Origin: Hyphomicrobiales bacterium
Lineage (GTDB): Bacteria; Pseudomonadota; Alphaproteobacteria; Rhizobiales; Rhodobiaceae
DNA: 64,000 bases
Assembly (NCBI GenBank): GCA_002869065.1
Contig: PKTR01000002.1
Span: 248,001-312,000 of the forward strand
Reading direction: 5' to 3'
A model generated the notes under the pieces. It worked only from the letters and a program-made list of their open reading frames with translations, was not told the origin of the DNA and searched no databases. Every line of letters begins with the position of its first letter. Within the stretch, counting starts at the first letter, position 1. The position numbers and the translations under genes were made by a program. Shown piece after piece: positions 7,260 to 17,512 of the stretch.

Positions 7260-7282
7260 CCATTCGGGAGGTAGTTCCACTC

Positions 7283-8881
7283 ATGAAATCCACCATTGCA
7301 CGATTGCTCGCCGCAACGATCCTTGCCACGGGTCTTGCCGGCGCAGCCAACGCCAAGACCTTCGTACATTGCTCCGAAGGCTCGCCGGAAGGTTTCGACC
7401 CGGCGCTCTACACCTCGGGCACGACCTTCGACGCGACGTCGCGCTCGGTCTACAACAAGCTGGTCGAGTTCGAACTCGGCACCACCAAGATCGGCCCGGG
7501 CCTCGCCGAAAGCTGGGACGTTTCCGAGGACGGTCTCGAATACACCTTCCATCTGCGCAAGGGCGTGAAGTTCCACGCGACCGACTTCTTCACCCCGACC
7601 CGCGAGTTCAACGCCGACGACGTGCTGTTCTCGTTCAACCGCCAGCTCCAGAAGGATCATCCCTGGCACGAGTACACCGCCGGCGCGAACTGGGAATATT
7701 TCAACGGCATGTCGATGCCCGATCTCATCAAGGAGATCGTCAAGGTCGACGACTACACCGTGAAGTTCGTTCTCAACCGGCCGGAAGCGCCGATGATCGC
7801 CAACCTCGGCATGGACTTCGCCTCGATCCTTTCGGCTGAATATGCCGACAAGCTCGTTGCCGACGGCAACATGCAGGACCTGAACCAGAAGCCGGTCGGC
7901 ACCGGCGCGTTCAAGTTCGTCGCCTATCAGAAGGACGCCGTCATTCGCTACAAGGCCAATGACGACTATTTCGAAGGCCGTCCGAAGATCGACGATCTGG
8001 TGTTCGCGATCACCACTGACGCCTCGGTCCGCCACCAGCGGCTGAAGGCCGGCGAATGCCACTTCAACCCGTATCCGAATCCGGCCGACCTGAAGGCGAT
8101 CGGTGAGGACCCGGATCTGAAGCTGATGGATCAGGAAGGCCTCAACGTCGGTTACCTCGCCTACAACACGCAGATGCCGCCGTTCGACAAGACCGAAGTC
8201 CGCAAGGCTCTGTCGATGTCGGTCAACAAGCAGGCGATCCTCGACGCCGTGTTCCAGGGCGCCGGCAAGGCGGCCAAGAACCCGATCCCGCCGACCATCT
8301 GGTCCTACAACGACGCAGTCCAGGACGATCCGTACGATCCGGAAGCGGCCAAGAAGATGCTTGCCGACGCCGGCGTGAGCGATCTCAAGATGAAGATCTG
8401 GGCGATGCCGGTGCAGCGGCCGTACAACCCGAATGCGCGCCGCATGGCCGAACTCATCCAGTCAGACTTCGCCAAGGTCGGCGTGACGGTCGAGATCGTC
8501 TCGTTCGAATGGGGCGAGTACCTGAAGCGTTCGAAGGACGTGAAGCGTGACGGTGCCGTTCTGCTCGGCTGGACCGGTGACAATGGCGATCCGGACAACT
8601 TCCTCGCCGTTCTGCTCGGCTGCGACGCCGTCGGCGGCTCCAACCGCGCCCAGTGGTGCAACAAGGAGTTCGAAGACCTGATCCAGAAGGCCAAGGTCGT
8701 TTCCGATCAAGCCGAGCGCACCAAGCTGTACGAAGAGGCCCAGGTCGTCTTCAAGCGCGAAGCGCCGTGGACCACGATTGCGCACTCGGTCGTCTTCAAG
8801 GCGATGCGCAAGGAAGTCGAAGGCTACAAGATCGACCCGTTCGGCGGTCACGTGTTCAAATACGTCGACATTGCTGAATAG
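7283..8881 (+). CDS. dppA: Dipeptide ABC transporter periplasmic substrate-binding protein
   Basis: Solute-binding protein of 532 residues (SBP_bac_5 family), exported by the signal [20 protein letters not shown]. The mature start [16 protein letters not shown] is the classic DppA opening, with a cysteine that pairs with a later one in homologues. The family's ligand-clamp region PVGTGAFKF and the [13 protein letters not shown] segment are present. It delivers di- or tripeptides, or related small peptides, to the DppBCDF membrane complex encoded directly downstream. A GC-rich terminator-like hairpin after the gene should keep the binding protein more abundant than the permease subunits. Confidence 0.93.
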   Translation: MKSTIARLLAATILATGLAGAANAKTFVHCSEGSPEGFDPALYTSGTTFDATSRSVYNKLVEFELGTTKIGPGLAESWDVSEDGLEYTFHLRKGVKFHATDFFTPTREFNADDVLFSFNRQLQKDHPWHEYTAGANWEYFNGMSMPDLIKEIVKVDDYTVKFVLNRPEAPMIANLGMDFASILSAEYADKLVADGNMQDLNQKPVGTGAFKFVAYQKDAVIRYKANDDYFEGRPKIDDLVFAITTDASVRHQRLKAGECHFNPYPNPADLKAIGEDPDLKLMDQEGLNVGYLAYNTQMPPFDKTEVRKALSMSVNKQAILDAVFQGAGKAAKNPIPPTIWSYNDAVQDDPYDPEAAKKMLADAGVSDLKMKIWAMPVQRPYNPNARRMAELIQSDFAKVGVTVEIVSFEWGEYLKRSKDVKRDGAVLLGWTGDNGDPDNFLAVLLGCDAVGGSNRAQWCNKEFEDLIQKAKVVSDQAERTKLYEEAQVVFKREAPWTTIAHSVVFKAMRKEVEGYKIDPFGGHVFKYVDIAE

Positions 8882-8901
8882 CCCGATCTAGAAACCAGAG
8901 A

Positions 8902-8931
8902 GGCGCCGGCGGTCATCGCCGGCGCCTTTTC
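8902..8931 (+). terminator. Hairpin between dppA and dppB (partial terminator)
   Basis: Perfect 10-bp stem GGCGCCGGCG / CGCCGGCGCC around GTCAT, followed by TTTTCCCTTTT. It sits between the binding-protein gene and the permease genes, the usual place for an attenuating terminator that gives excess binding protein. Confidence 0.85.
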
Positions 8932-8957
8932 CCTTTTCCCTTGCGTTTCGGTCCGTC

Positions 8958-9968
8958 ATGTTCGCCTTTCTCCTTCGGCGTCTCGGTCTTCTGATCCCGA
9001 CATTCCTCGGCGTGACAATCGCCGCCTTCGGCTTCATCCGCCTGCTTCCGGGCGACCCGGTCCTGCTGATGGCCGGCGAGCGCGGCCTCACCCCCGAGCG
9101 GCACGCACAACTGCTGCATCAGTTCGGGTTCGACCGGCCGATCTACATTCAGTATTTCGATTATCTGATGGGTGTGCTGAGCGGTGATCTCGGCAATTCG
9201 CTGGTCACCAAGAAGCCGGTCTTCGAAGAATTCTTCACGCTGTTTCCGGCAACCGTCGAACTGTCGCTGTGCGCGATCATCTTCGCTGCCGCCGTCGGTC
9301 TGCCGGCCGGTGTGATCGCCGCGGTGAAGCGCGGCTCGACCTTCGACCACACGGTGATGACGTCGGCCCTGGTCGGCTATTCGATGCCGATCTTCTGGTG
9401 GGCGCTTTTGATGATCATCGTGTTCTCCGGCCAGCTCGGCTGGACACCGGTGTCGGGCCGCATTTCGCTGATGTATTTCTTCGAGCCGGTCACCGGATTC
9501 ATGCTGATCGACTCGCTCCTGTCAGGGCAGTCGGGCGCCTTCAAGAGCGCGCTGACGCATCTGATATTGCCGACCATCGTGCTCGGCACCATTCCGCTTG
9601 CCGTCATTGCGCGCCAGACCCGCTCGGCCATGCTCGAAGTGCTGGGCGAAGACTATGTGCGCACGGCGCGCGCCAAGGGCCTGACGCCACTGCGCGTGGT
9701 CGGGCTGCATGCGCTGCGCAACGCGCTCATTCCGGTGATCACGACCATCGGCCTGCAGGTCGGCGTGCTGCTCGCCGGCGCGATCCTGACCGAAACGATC
9801 TTTTCCTGGCCGGGCATCGGCAAATGGATGGTCGATTCGATCTCGCGCCGCGATTACCCGTCGGTCCAGGGTGGCCTGTTGATGATCGCGGCCATCGTGA
9901 TGATCGTCAATCTGACCGTCGACGTGCTCTACGGCCTGATCAATCCCCGCATCCGCCACCAGAAGTAA
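8958..9968 (+). CDS. dppB: Dipeptide ABC transporter permease
   Basis: Inner-membrane permease of 336 residues, family BPD_transp_1 (DppB/OppB). It starts MFAFLLRRLGLLIPTFLGV, with the hydrophobic first segment, followed by the DppB-specific FIRLLPGDPV. The cytoplasmic coupling loop RTARAKGLTPLRVVGLHALRN (the EAA motif contacting the ATPases) is intact, and six transmembrane segments can be traced. It pairs with DppC to form the transport channel. The gene follows the dppA terminator-like hairpin, and no separate promoter is obvious, so read-through expression is likely. Confidence 0.94.
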   Translation: MFAFLLRRLGLLIPTFLGVTIAAFGFIRLLPGDPVLLMAGERGLTPERHAQLLHQFGFDRPIYIQYFDYLMGVLSGDLGNSLVTKKPVFEEFFTLFPATVELSLCAIIFAAAVGLPAGVIAAVKRGSTFDHTVMTSALVGYSMPIFWWALLMIIVFSGQLGWTPVSGRISLMYFFEPVTGFMLIDSLLSGQSGAFKSALTHLILPTIVLGTIPLAVIARQTRSAMLEVLGEDYVRTARAKGLTPLRVVGLHALRNALIPVITTIGLQVGVLLAGAILTETIFSWPGIGKWMVDSISRRDYPSVQGGLLMIAAIVMIVNLTVDVLYGLINPRIRHQK

Positions 9969-9996
9969 CAGCGGGCAAAAGAAAAAAGGGTTCGTC

Positions 9997-10896
9997 ATGG
10001 CCGATGTCACCGTCGCTTCCGCCAAACAAGCCAACCGGGCGCTCCTCGCCGAGTTCTGGTACTATTTCCGCGAGAACCGCGGTGCTGTCATCGGCCTGTT
10101 CGTGTTTTCTTTTCTGGCGATCGTCGCGATCTTCGCGACGCTTGTCTCACCGCACGATCCGATTCATCAGTACCGCGAAGCGCTGCTGGTGCCGCCGATC
10201 TGGGAAGACGGCGGCGACGCCCGCTTCCTGCTCGGTACCGACGCGGTCGGTCGGGATATCCTGTCGCGGCTCATCCATGGCTCGCAGTTCTCGCTGTTCA
10301 TCGGCTGCATCGTCGTCTCCATTGCGCTGACCGGCGGCATCTTTCTCGGGCTGATCGCCGGCTATGCGGGCGGCATGGTCGACACGATCATCATGCGCGT
10401 CATGGACATCATCCTCGCCTTCCCCAGCCTGCTGCTGGCGTTGGTGCTGGTTGCCATCCTCGGCCCCGGACTGACCAATGCGATGATCGCCATCGCGCTC
10501 GTTCTGCAGCCGCATTTTGTGCGCCTCACACGCGCTTCCGTGCTGTCGGAAAAGCAGAAGGAATACGTGGTCTCGGCCCGCGTCGCCGGCGCCGGTCCGC
10601 TGCGGCTGATGATCCTGACCATCCTGCCGAACTGCCTGGCGCCGCTGATCGTGCAGGCGACGCTGTCGTTCTCGACCGCCATTCTCGACGCAGCCGCGCT
10701 CGGCTTCCTCGGCATGGGCGCACAGCCGCCGACGCCGGAATGGGGCACGATGCTGGCCGAAGCGCGCGAATTCATCCTGCGCGCCTGGTGGGTCGTGACC
10801 TTCCCGGGCCTCGCCATCCTGATCACCGTTCTGGCGATCAATCTGGTCGGCGACGGGCTGCGCGACGCGCTCGATCCCAAGCTGAAGAGGAGCTGA
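9997..10896 (+). CDS. dppC: Dipeptide ABC transporter permease
   Basis: Second permease subunit, 299 residues, with the OppC-type N-terminal segment (FWYYFRENRGAVIGLFVF) and then the conserved FLLGTDAVGRDILSRLIHGS, diagnostic for the DppC/OppC family. The EAA loop VVSARVAGAGPLRLMILTILP lies near residue 190, and the family's C-terminal NLVGDGLRDALDPKL ends the protein. Forms the heterodimeric channel with DppB. Start is the ATG at 9997; dppD follows after 4 bases. Confidence 0.95.
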   Translation: MADVTVASAKQANRALLAEFWYYFRENRGAVIGLFVFSFLAIVAIFATLVSPHDPIHQYREALLVPPIWEDGGDARFLLGTDAVGRDILSRLIHGSQFSLFIGCIVVSIALTGGIFLGLIAGYAGGMVDTIIMRVMDIILAFPSLLLALVLVAILGPGLTNAMIAIALVLQPHFVRLTRASVLSEKQKEYVVSARVAGAGPLRLMILTILPNCLAPLIVQATLSFSTAILDAAALGFLGMGAQPPTPEWGTMLAEAREFILRAWWVVTFPGLAILITVLAINLVGDGLRDALDPKLKRS

Positions 10897-10900
10897 GCCG

Positions 10901-11875
10901 ATGCCCCTCCTCGACATCCGCAATCTGACGGTCGAATTCGACACCGCAGCCGGACCGTTCCGCGCCGTCGACTCGGTCGATTTCTCCGTCGACCCCGGCG
11001 ACGTGCTCGCCATCGTCGGCGAGTCGGGCTCCGGCAAGTCGGTCGCCATGCTCGCCGTAATGGGCCTCTTGCCGAAGACGGCGACGGTCACCGCCGACGT
11101 GATGACATTCGGCGATCACGACCTCGCCCGCATGGCCGCACGCGAACGCCGCAAGGTGATCGGCAAAGACATCGCGATGATCTTTCAGGAGCCGATCTCA
11201 AGCCTCAATCCGTGCTTTACGGTCGGTTTCCAGCTGACCGAAATGCTCGGCGCTCATCTCGACCTCAACCGCTCGGCACGACGCGACCGAGCCGTCGAAC
11301 TGCTCGACGCGGTCGGTATTCCCGAACCGGAGCGGCGGTTGTCAGCCTTCCCGCACCAGCTTTCGGGCGGGATGAGCCAGCGCGTGATGATCGCCATGGC
11401 GATCGCCTGCCAGCCGCAGCTCCTGATCGCGGACGAGCCGACCACCGCGCTCGACGTCACCATTCAGGCGCAGATCCTCGACCTCCTGCTCAACCTGCAG
11501 AAGGAAACGGGCATGGCGCTGGTGCTGATCACCCACGACATGGGCGTGGTCGCGGAGACCGCGCAGCGCGTCGTCGTGCAGTATGCCGGCCAGCAGGTCG
11601 AGCGGCAGGATATCGTGCCGCTGTTCACGACGCCGCATCACCCCTATACGGCAGCGCTGCTCGATGCGTTGCCGGAACGGGCGACCGAAGACCGACTGCC
11701 GTCGATCCCGGGTGCCGTTCCCGGTCAGGGCGACAATATCGCCGGCTGTCTGTTCAACCCGCGTTGCAAGTTCGCCACCGACAAGTGCCGCACGGTCGAT
11801 CCGATGCGCACCGACGAGGCGCTCGGCGCGGCGCTCTGTCATTTTCCGCTCAACACCGGCGAGGTGGCGGCATGA
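10901..11875 (+). CDS. dppD: Dipeptide ABC transporter ATP-binding protein
   Basis: ATPase subunit of 324 residues. Walker A is GESGSGKS (near residue 41), the signature [14 protein letters not shown] and Walker [13 protein letters not shown] follow, and the C-terminal extension carries the oligopeptide-transporter domain with [15 protein letters not shown], which binds an Fe-S cluster in some homologues. It powers peptide import together with DppF. Its last 4 bases overlap the dppF start (ATGA), indicating coupled translation and a 1:1 heterodimer. Confidence 0.95.
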   Translation: MPLLDIRNLTVEFDTAAGPFRAVDSVDFSVDPGDVLAIVGESGSGKSVAMLAVMGLLPKTATVTADVMTFGDHDLARMAARERRKVIGKDIAMIFQEPISSLNPCFTVGFQLTEMLGAHLDLNRSARRDRAVELLDAVGIPEPERRLSAFPHQLSGGMSQRVMIAMAIACQPQLLIADEPTTALDVTIQAQILDLLLNLQKETGMALVLITHDMGVVAETAQRVVVQYAGQQVERQDIVPLFTTPHHPYTAALLDALPERATEDRLPSIPGAVPGQGDNIAGCLFNPRCKFATDKCRTVDPMRTDEALGAALCHFPLNTGEVAA

Positions 11876-12846
11876 GCGACATCGTCATCACCGCCCGCAA
11901 CCTGACGCGGCACTATGAAGTCAGCCGCGGCGCGTTCGCCAAGCCGGCCACGCTGAAGGCGCTAGACGGCGCCAGCTTCGATCTGGAAACCGGCAAGACA
12001 CTCGCCATCGTCGGCGAGTCCGGCTGCGGCAAGTCCACGCTCGCCCGCCTGGTCACGATGATCGAGCCGCCAACCGCGGGCGACCTCACCATCGACGGCA
12101 TCGATGTCGCCACCGCTGGCGCTGCGGAGCGCAAGAAACTGCGGCAGAAGGTGCAGATCGTCTTCCAGAACCCGTATGGCTCGCTCAACCCTCGCCAGAA
12201 GGTCGGCTCGATCCTGGAAGAGCCGCTGAAGATCAACACCGACCAGTCGTCGGAGCAGCGCCGCGCGGCGGCGCTCGCCATGCTCGACCGGGTCGGCCTC
12301 AAGCCGGAACATTACGGCCGCTACCCGCACATGTTCTCCGGCGGCCAGCGCCAGCGCATCGCGGTCGCCCGCGCACTGATGCTAAACCCGAAGATCATCG
12401 TGCTGGACGAGCCGGTGTCGGCGCTCGACCTGTCGATCCAGGCGCAGGTGCTCAACATCCTCGCCGACCTGCAGAGCGAGTTGCAGCTCTCCTACCTGTT
12501 CATCAGCCACGATCTGTCGGTGGTCAAACACGTCGCCGACGACATCATGGTGATGTATCTCGGCCATCCGGTCGAAATGGGACCGGCGGAGGCTATCTTC
12601 GAGAAACCGCGCCATCCTTATACGCAGGCGCTGCTGTCGGCGACGCCGATCGCCGATCCGACTAACCGGCGCGAGCGTATCCGGCTGGAAGGGGAGCTCC
12701 CCTCGCCGATCAATCCGCCGTCAGGCTGTCCGTTCCATCCGCGCTGTCGCTATGCCGGCGACCGTTGCCGCAGCGAAGTGCCGCTCGCCGTTACCCATGG
12801 CGAGACGTCGGTCGCGTGCCACGCGGTCGAGGAAGGGCGGATCTGA
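11872..12846 (+). CDS. dppF: Dipeptide ABC transporter ATP-binding protein
   Basis: Second ATPase subunit, 324 residues, starting at the ATG that overlaps the dppD stop. Walker A GESGCGKS, signature FSGGQRQRIAVARAL, Walker B KIIVLDEPVSALD, and the C-terminal oligopeptide domain with SGCPFHPRCRYAGDRC are all intact. Completes the DppBCDF complex. No strong terminator was seen after it; the minus-strand Rrf2 gene ends 42 bases downstream. Confidence 0.95.
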   Translation: MSDIVITARNLTRHYEVSRGAFAKPATLKALDGASFDLETGKTLAIVGESGCGKSTLARLVTMIEPPTAGDLTIDGIDVATAGAAERKKLRQKVQIVFQNPYGSLNPRQKVGSILEEPLKINTDQSSEQRRAAALAMLDRVGLKPEHYGRYPHMFSGGQRQRIAVARALMLNPKIIVLDEPVSALDLSIQAQVLNILADLQSELQLSYLFISHDLSVVKHVADDIMVMYLGHPVEMGPAEAIFEKPRHPYTQALLSATPIADPTNRRERIRLEGELPSPINPPSGCPFHPRCRYAGDRCRSEVPLAVTHGETSVACHAVEEGRI

Positions 12847-12887
12847 AGTCGCGGGACTAAGGGCGCTCGACTAAAGACGCTTTGGGA

Positions 12888-13376
12888 CTAGAGGCTCGGG
12901 CGCGGCGGCGGATCGCTCTCTTCGACCACGAGGTCGGGGAACAGCAGCGCCGTCAGTCCGTGCGCACCGCTTCTGTGAGCGGCGATGACATCGCCGAGCG
13001 TGTAGCGATCGAGCACGGTGAGATAGGCGTCCAGCGCCTCGGCGAGGATCGGCTGGACGTAGCAGGCATCCCGAATCAGGCAGGTCGAGGTCTCGGCGTC
13101 GAAGCACTCGGCGAGATGCAGGTCGTCCTCGGTTTCGCGAATGAGATCGCCGAGCGTACGCGCGAGCATCTCAGGCGCAAGCCGCAGCCCGCCGCCACGG
13201 CCGCGAACGGTTTCGACAAAGCCCGCCTGGCCAAGCTTGTGGGCGATCTTCATCAAATGATTGCGCGAAATGCCATAGGCGCGGGCGACCTCCTCGATGG
13301 TCGACAGCGAGCCCTCGCGCAGGCCGAGATAGATCAGAAGACGAATGGCGTAGTCGGTGTAAACGGTGAGCCGCAT
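12888..13376 (-). CDS. Rrf2-family transcriptional regulator, NsrR-like
   Basis: DNA-binding protein of 162 residues. The winged helix is recognisable in MRLTVYTDYAIRLLIYLG and VARAYGISRNHLMKIAHKLG, and RGRGGGLRLA forms the wing. Three cysteines in ECFDAETSTC-LIRDAC (near residues 92, 100 and 106) match the Fe-S-ligating triad of NsrR-type Rrf2 proteins, and the downstream LTVLDRYTLGDVI also resembles NsrR. It would sense nitric oxide or redox state through a cluster. No flavohemoglobin or NO reductase gene lies next to it here, so its targets are unknown; it is not clearly linked to dpp or cbb. Confidence 0.85.
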   Translation of the reverse strand: MRLTVYTDYAIRLLIYLGLREGSLSTIEEVARAYGISRNHLMKIAHKLGQAGFVETVRGRGGGLRLAPEMLARTLGDLIRETEDDLHLAECFDAETSTCLIRDACYVQPILAEALDAYLTVLDRYTLGDVIAAHRSGAHGLTALLFPDLVVEESDPPPRPSL

Positions 13377-13489
13377 ACCGCGCCCTTCAAATGTGTGCGG
13401 AAAATACTCTTTTAGCCGATTCGAACGGGAAAGGGCATGTCGCGGACCGTCGCGCGGCGCTTTGACCGAGGCGCTCGGAGATCATTTTC

Positions 13490-14416
13490 CTACTCCGATG
13501 CAGAGTGATCGACGGTTTCGGCAAGCACGCCGGGTCCGTCGGTTTCGAGGAACTCGAGGAACGAGCGCGCGGCGAGCGGCAATTGCGCGCCGGTCTGGTG
13601 CACCGCGTTCCACGGGCGGTGCAATGGGAAGCCTTCGCATTCGAGCAGCGTGATCGACTCGGTTGCCAGCTCGAGCTGCAAACCGTGGCGGGACAGAACC
13701 GCGATGCCGAGGCCGGCCATCACACCCTGTTTGATCGCCTCGCCGCTGCCGAGTTCCATGTAGGGCTCGACGGTCAGCCCGCTGGCCTCGAACAGCCGGT
13801 CGACGGCCTGGCGTGTCCCGGAGCCTGATTCGCGCACGAGAAAGCGCTCGCGCGCCAGTCGCTCGACGGAGACCGGCTGCTCGGCGACAAGCGGATGATC
13901 AGGGTGTGCGACGACGACGAGGACATTGTCGAGAAACGGTACATGGGCGACGTCATACTCGTCCGGCACCTGGCCCATGATGAACAGATCGTCGGCATGC
14001 TCTGCGAGCCGGTCGAGCATCTTGGCGCGATTGGTCACGGTCAGGATCGGCTGAATCTTGGGGTGACGGCGAACGAACTCGCCGAGCAGGTGGGGCAGGA
14101 AATACTGCGTCGTAGTGACGCCGGAGACCCGCAACGGGCCCGCGACCTCGCCGCGCAGCGTCTCCAGCGCGTCGTCCAGTCCAGCCAGCTCATCGAGAAT
14201 CTGACGGCTCGAGCGCACCACCGCGCGGCCCGCCGCGGTCAGGTGCAGACGCCTCCCGACCTGCTGGAACAGCGCGAAACCTGCCTGTTCTTCCAAGCGC
14301 TTAATCTGGATCGACACGGCTGGCTGAGTAAGGCTTGCCTCTTCGGCGGCACGCGTAATGCTGCCCAGGCGGGCGACGGCTTCGATCAGGCGCAGTTGCT
14401 TGAGGGTGGCGTGCAT
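13490..14416 (-). CDS. cbbR: LysR-type regulator of the RubisCO operon
   Basis: LysR-type activator of 308 residues, with the N-terminal winged helix (LRLIEAVARLGSITRAAEEASLTQPAVS) and an effector-binding domain with VSGVTTTQYFLPHLLGEF, a CbbR hallmark. It is divergent from cbbL, the standard arrangement for CbbR, which senses Calvin-cycle metabolites and activates cbb transcription. The 152-bp intergenic region holds an inverted repeat of LysR type. Identity as CbbR rests on sequence plus this position. Confidence 0.92.
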   Translation of the reverse strand: MHATLKQLRLIEAVARLGSITRAAEEASLTQPAVSIQIKRLEEQAGFALFQQVGRRLHLTAAGRAVVRSSRQILDELAGLDDALETLRGEVAGPLRVSGVTTTQYFLPHLLGEFVRRHPKIQPILTVTNRAKMLDRLAEHADDLFIMGQVPDEYDVAHVPFLDNVLVVVAHPDHPLVAEQPVSVERLARERFLVRESGSGTRQAVDRLFEASGLTVEPYMELGSGEAIKQGVMAGLGIAVLSRHGLQLELATESITLLECEGFPLHRPWNAVHQTGAQLPLAARSFLEFLETDGPGVLAETVDHSASE

Positions 14417-14568
14417 AGCTGGACCATTAAATTTTGTTTATGGACCCCATAAGAATAAAATAATTTTTCTTTATGTGAAGTTCTGGCAGTCTCCGCCTCG
14501 CATGAAAACGGTTAGAGCGCTCCCGCACCAACGACGGGGAGGCGCCCCCTACCGGGAGGGAATCACGA
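14417..14568. promoter_or_regulatory. cbbR/cbbL divergent control region with LysR-type operator
   Basis: AT-rich intergenic DNA between the divergent cbbR and cbbL. It contains the perfect inverted repeat TTATGG-ACC-CCATAA at 14438-14452, with the T-N11-A core of LysR binding sites, and a second AT-rich imperfect repeat (ATAAA...TTTAT) around 14455-14475. GGGAGG at about 14556 is the cbbL ribosome site. Binding by CbbR is inferred. Confidence 0.65.
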
Positions 14569-15990
14569 ATGTCTAAGAAATCCTACCAGGCCGGTGTGAA
14601 GGAATACCGCGAGACCTATTGGATGCCCGACTACACGCCGTCGGAAACCGATCTGCTCGCCTGTTTCAAGATCACCCCGCAGGCCGGCGTGCCGCGCGAA
14701 GAAGCCGCTGCCGCCGTCGCTGCCGAATCGTCCACCGGTACCTGGACCACGGTGTGGACCGACCTCCTCACCGACCTCGACCACTACAAGGGCCGCGCCT
14801 ACGCGATCGAAGACGTGCCGGGCGACGACGAAGCCTTCTATGCCTTCATCGCCTACCCGATCGATCTGTTCGAAGAAGGCTCGGTCGTCAACGTCTTCAC
14901 CTCGCTGGTCGGCAACGTGTTCGGCTTCAAGGCGGTGCGCGCGCTGCGTCTGGAAGATGTGAAGTTCCCGATCGCCTATGTGATGACCTGTAACGGTCCT
15001 CCGCACGGCATCCAGGTCGAACGCGACATCATGAACAAGTACGGCCGTCCGCTGCTTGGCTGCACCATCAAGCCGAAGCTCGGCCTGTCGGCCAAGAACT
15101 ACGGCCGTGCCGTTTACGAATGCCTGCGCGGCGGTCTCGACTTCACCAAGGACGACGAGAACGTCAACTCGCAGCCGTTCATGCGCTGGCGTCAGCGTTT
15201 CGACTTCGTCATGGAAGCGATCGAGAAGGCCGAAGCCGAGACCGGCGAGCGCAAGGGCCACTATCTCAACGTGACCGCGCCGACGCCGGAAGAGATGTAC
15301 AAGCGGGCCGAATACGCCAAGGAAATCGGCGCGCCGATCATCATGCACGACTACATCACCGGCGGCTTCTGCGCCAACACCGGTCTTGCCCAGTGGTGCC
15401 AGGACAACGGCATGCTGCTGCACATTCACCGTGCCATGCACGCCGTGATCGACCGTAACCCGCGTCACGGCATTCACTTCCGCGTGCTGACCAAGATCCT
15501 GCGTCTGTCGGGCGGCGACCACCTGCACACCGGCACCGTCGTCGGCAAGCTGGAAGGCGACCGCGCCTCGACCCTCGGCTGGATCGACCTGCTGCGCGAG
15601 AGCTACATCAAGGAAGACCGTTCGCGCGGTATCTTCTTCGATCAGGACTGGGGTTCCATGCCGGGCGCCTTCGCGGTTGCCTCGGGCGGTATTCACGTCT
15701 GGCACATGCCGGCTCTCGTCTCGATCTTCGGCGACGATGCCGTGCTGCAGTTCGGCGGCGGCACGCTCGGCCACCCGTGGGGCAATGCGGCGGGTGCCGC
15801 GGCCAACCGCGTGGCGCTCGAAGCCTGCGTCGAAGCCCGCAACCAGGGTCGCCAGCTTGAGAAGGAAGGCAAGGATATCCTGACCAAGGCCGCCGAAAGC
15901 TCGCCGGAGCTGAAGATGGCCATGGAGACCTGGAAGGAAATCAAGTTCGAGTTCGACACCGTCGACAAGCTCGATGTCGCGCATCGCTAA
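14569..15990 (+). CDS. cbbL: Ribulose-1,5-bisphosphate carboxylase/oxygenase large subunit, form IA
   Basis: Catalytic subunit of RubisCO, 473 residues, which fixes CO2 onto ribulose-1,5-bisphosphate in the Calvin cycle. The N-terminus [20 protein letters not shown] is characteristic of form IA enzymes. Active-site lysines lie in TIKPKLGLS (near residue 168), the carbamylated lysine is in [12 protein letters not shown] (Lys194), and [15 protein letters not shown] binds phosphate. The codons are strongly biased to GC-rich optimal ones, as expected for a highly expressed gene. It is followed 32 bases later by cbbS; no carboxysome genes appear downstream, and cbbQO mark the non-carboxysomal IAq subtype. 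Confidence 0.98.
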   Translation: MSKKSYQAGVKEYRETYWMPDYTPSETDLLACFKITPQAGVPREEAAAAVAAESSTGTWTTVWTDLLTDLDHYKGRAYAIEDVPGDDEAFYAFIAYPIDLFEEGSVVNVFTSLVGNVFGFKAVRALRLEDVKFPIAYVMTCNGPPHGIQVERDIMNKYGRPLLGCTIKPKLGLSAKNYGRAVYECLRGGLDFTKDDENVNSQPFMRWRQRFDFVMEAIEKAEAETGERKGHYLNVTAPTPEEMYKRAEYAKEIGAPIIMHDYITGGFCANTGLAQWCQDNGMLLHIHRAMHAVIDRNPRHGIHFRVLTKILRLSGGDHLHTGTVVGKLEGDRASTLGWIDLLRESYIKEDRSRGIFFDQDWGSMPGAFAVASGGIHVWHMPALVSIFGDDAVLQFGGGTLGHPWGNAAGAAANRVALEACVEARNQGRQLEKEGKDILTKAAESSPELKMAMETWKEIKFEFDTVDKLDVAHR

Positions 15991-16022
15991 GTCGAATTTG
16001 AGAACTTGAAAGGAAAACCATC

Positions 16023-16379
16023 ATGAGTGAAATGCAGGACTACAAGTCGAGCCTCGCCGATGTCGCGAGCCGCAAGTTCGAAACGTTCTCCTACCTGCCG
16101 GAAATGGATGACGATCGCATCCGCAAGCAGGTCGAGTACATCGTCTCCAAGGGCTGGAACCCGGCGATCGAACACACCGAGCCGGAGAACGCCTTCGACC
16201 ATTACTGGTACATGTGGAAGCTGCCGATGTTCGGTGAGACCGACGTCGACCACATCCTCGCGGAAGTGGACGCCTGCCACAAGGCGCATCCGAACAACCA
16301 TGTCCGCCTTATCGGCTTCGACAATTTCGCACAGTCGAAGGGCGCGGAGATGGTCGTCATCCGGGGCACACCGGTCTGA
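16023..16379 (+). CDS. cbbS: RubisCO small subunit, form I
   Basis: Small subunit of 118 residues that caps the L8 core to give the L8S8 enzyme. The family segments [20 protein letters not shown] and [14 protein letters not shown] are evident, and the C-terminus ends [10 protein letters not shown]. An AAAGGAAAACC ribosome site lies just upstream. A strong terminator 30 bases after the stop should limit transcription into cbbQO. Confidence 0.97.
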   Translation: MSEMQDYKSSLADVASRKFETFSYLPEMDDDRIRKQVEYIVSKGWNPAIEHTEPENAFDHYWYMWKLPMFGETDVDHILAEVDACHKAHPNNHVRLIGFDNFAQSKGAEMVVIRGTPV

Positions 16380-16408
16380 TCGGCATAGATTGATGCCGTA
16401 CTGACGAG

Positions 16409-16444
16409 AGGGCCCCCGCTTCGCCAGGAACGGGGGCCCTTTTG
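16409..16444 (+). terminator. Terminator between cbbLS and cbbQO
   Basis: Perfect 10-bp stem AGGGCCCCCG (16409-16418) / CGGGGGCCCT (16431-16440), followed by TTT. It probably makes cbbQO a minor read-through product, keeping activase far below RubisCO. Confidence 0.88.
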
Positions 16445-16582
16445 CTTCCGGCACCCTTGCCGCCGCACAGCCCTGCGCGCCGCCGGAACAGGCGCGCCTG
16501 GCTGGTCCGGCACCAGATATTCACGCTCGCTGCCCGGCACGGCCCGTTTTGCCGGTGCGCGACAAAGACTGACGGAAAACCG

Positions 16583-17395
16583 ATGTCCGCTTCGCTTACC
16601 GAACAATTCCGTATCGACAAAGAACCGTTCTACCGTCCGGTCGGCAACGAGGTGGCGCTCTACGAAGCCGCCTATGCCCGGCGCATGCCGGTGATGCTGA
16701 AAGGGCCGACGGGCTGCGGCAAGTCCCGCTTCGTCGAATACATGGCCTACAAGCTGCAGCGGCCGCTGATCACGGTTGCCTGCAACGAGGACATGACCGC
16801 GTCCGACCTGATCGGCCGCTTCCTGCTCGACCGGGACGGCACCAAATGGCAGGACGGCCCGCTGACGACGGCAGCGCGGATCGGCGCGATCTGCTATCTC
16901 GACGAGATCGTCGAAGCGCGCCAGGACACCACCGTGGTGATCCACCCGCTGACCGACCACCGCCGGGTTCTGCCGCTCGACAAGAAGGGTGAACTGCTGC
17001 AGGCGCATCCCGATTTCCAGCTCGTGATCTCCTACAATCCCGGCTACCAGAGCCTGATGAAGGATCTCAAGCCGTCGACCAAGCAGCGCTTCGGCGCGAT
17101 GAATTTCGACTACCCGGAAGCCGAGATCGAGACCGACATCGTCGCGGCGGAAACCGGCGTCGACAAGGAGATCGCCGGCAAGCTGGTCCAGATCGCCCAC
17201 CGCGCACGCAATCTGAAAGGCCACGGGCTTGAGGAAGGCATCTCGACGCGTCTGCTGGTCTATGCGGGCCAGATGATCGCCGAGGGCGTCGATCCCGCGC
17301 TTGCCTGCACCATGACGCTGGTGACGCCGCTGACCGACGATCCGGACATGCGCGAAACGCTGGAAGCGGCCGTCGCGACGTTCTTCTTTGCCTGA
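16583..17395 (+). CDS. cbbQ: RubisCO activase ATPase subunit (MoxR-type AAA+)
   Basis: AAA+ ATPase of 270 residues from the ATG at 16583; an upstream extension in frame is non-conserved and overlaps the terminator. Walker A is GPTGCGKS (residues 41-48), Walker B YLDEIVEA lies near residue 100, and the arginine/sensor region [20 protein letters not shown] follows. CbbQ hexamers, with one CbbO, strip inhibitory sugar phosphates from RubisCO active sites. The gene order cbbLS-QO is typical of chemolithoautotrophs. Not to be confused with NorQ, a close paralogue; the RubisCO context decides the name. Confidence 0.95.
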   Translation: MSASLTEQFRIDKEPFYRPVGNEVALYEAAYARRMPVMLKGPTGCGKSRFVEYMAYKLQRPLITVACNEDMTASDLIGRFLLDRDGTKWQDGPLTTAARIGAICYLDEIVEARQDTTVVIHPLTDHRRVLPLDKKGELLQAHPDFQLVISYNPGYQSLMKDLKPSTKQRFGAMNFDYPEAEIETDIVAAETGVDKEIAGKLVQIAHRARNLKGHGLEEGISTRLLVYAGQMIAEGVDPALACTMTLVTPLTDDPDMRETLEAAVATFFFA

Positions 17396-17512
17396 AGCAG
17401 ACGCCCGCCAAAGCCGGGTGCCCGCCGGCGCCCATGAAAGTGATCGAGGACAGGCGTGTGCCCGCCAGTGGGCGGCGCGGCGCCCATCCGCAACCGCAGC
17501 CGAGCCGCGGCC

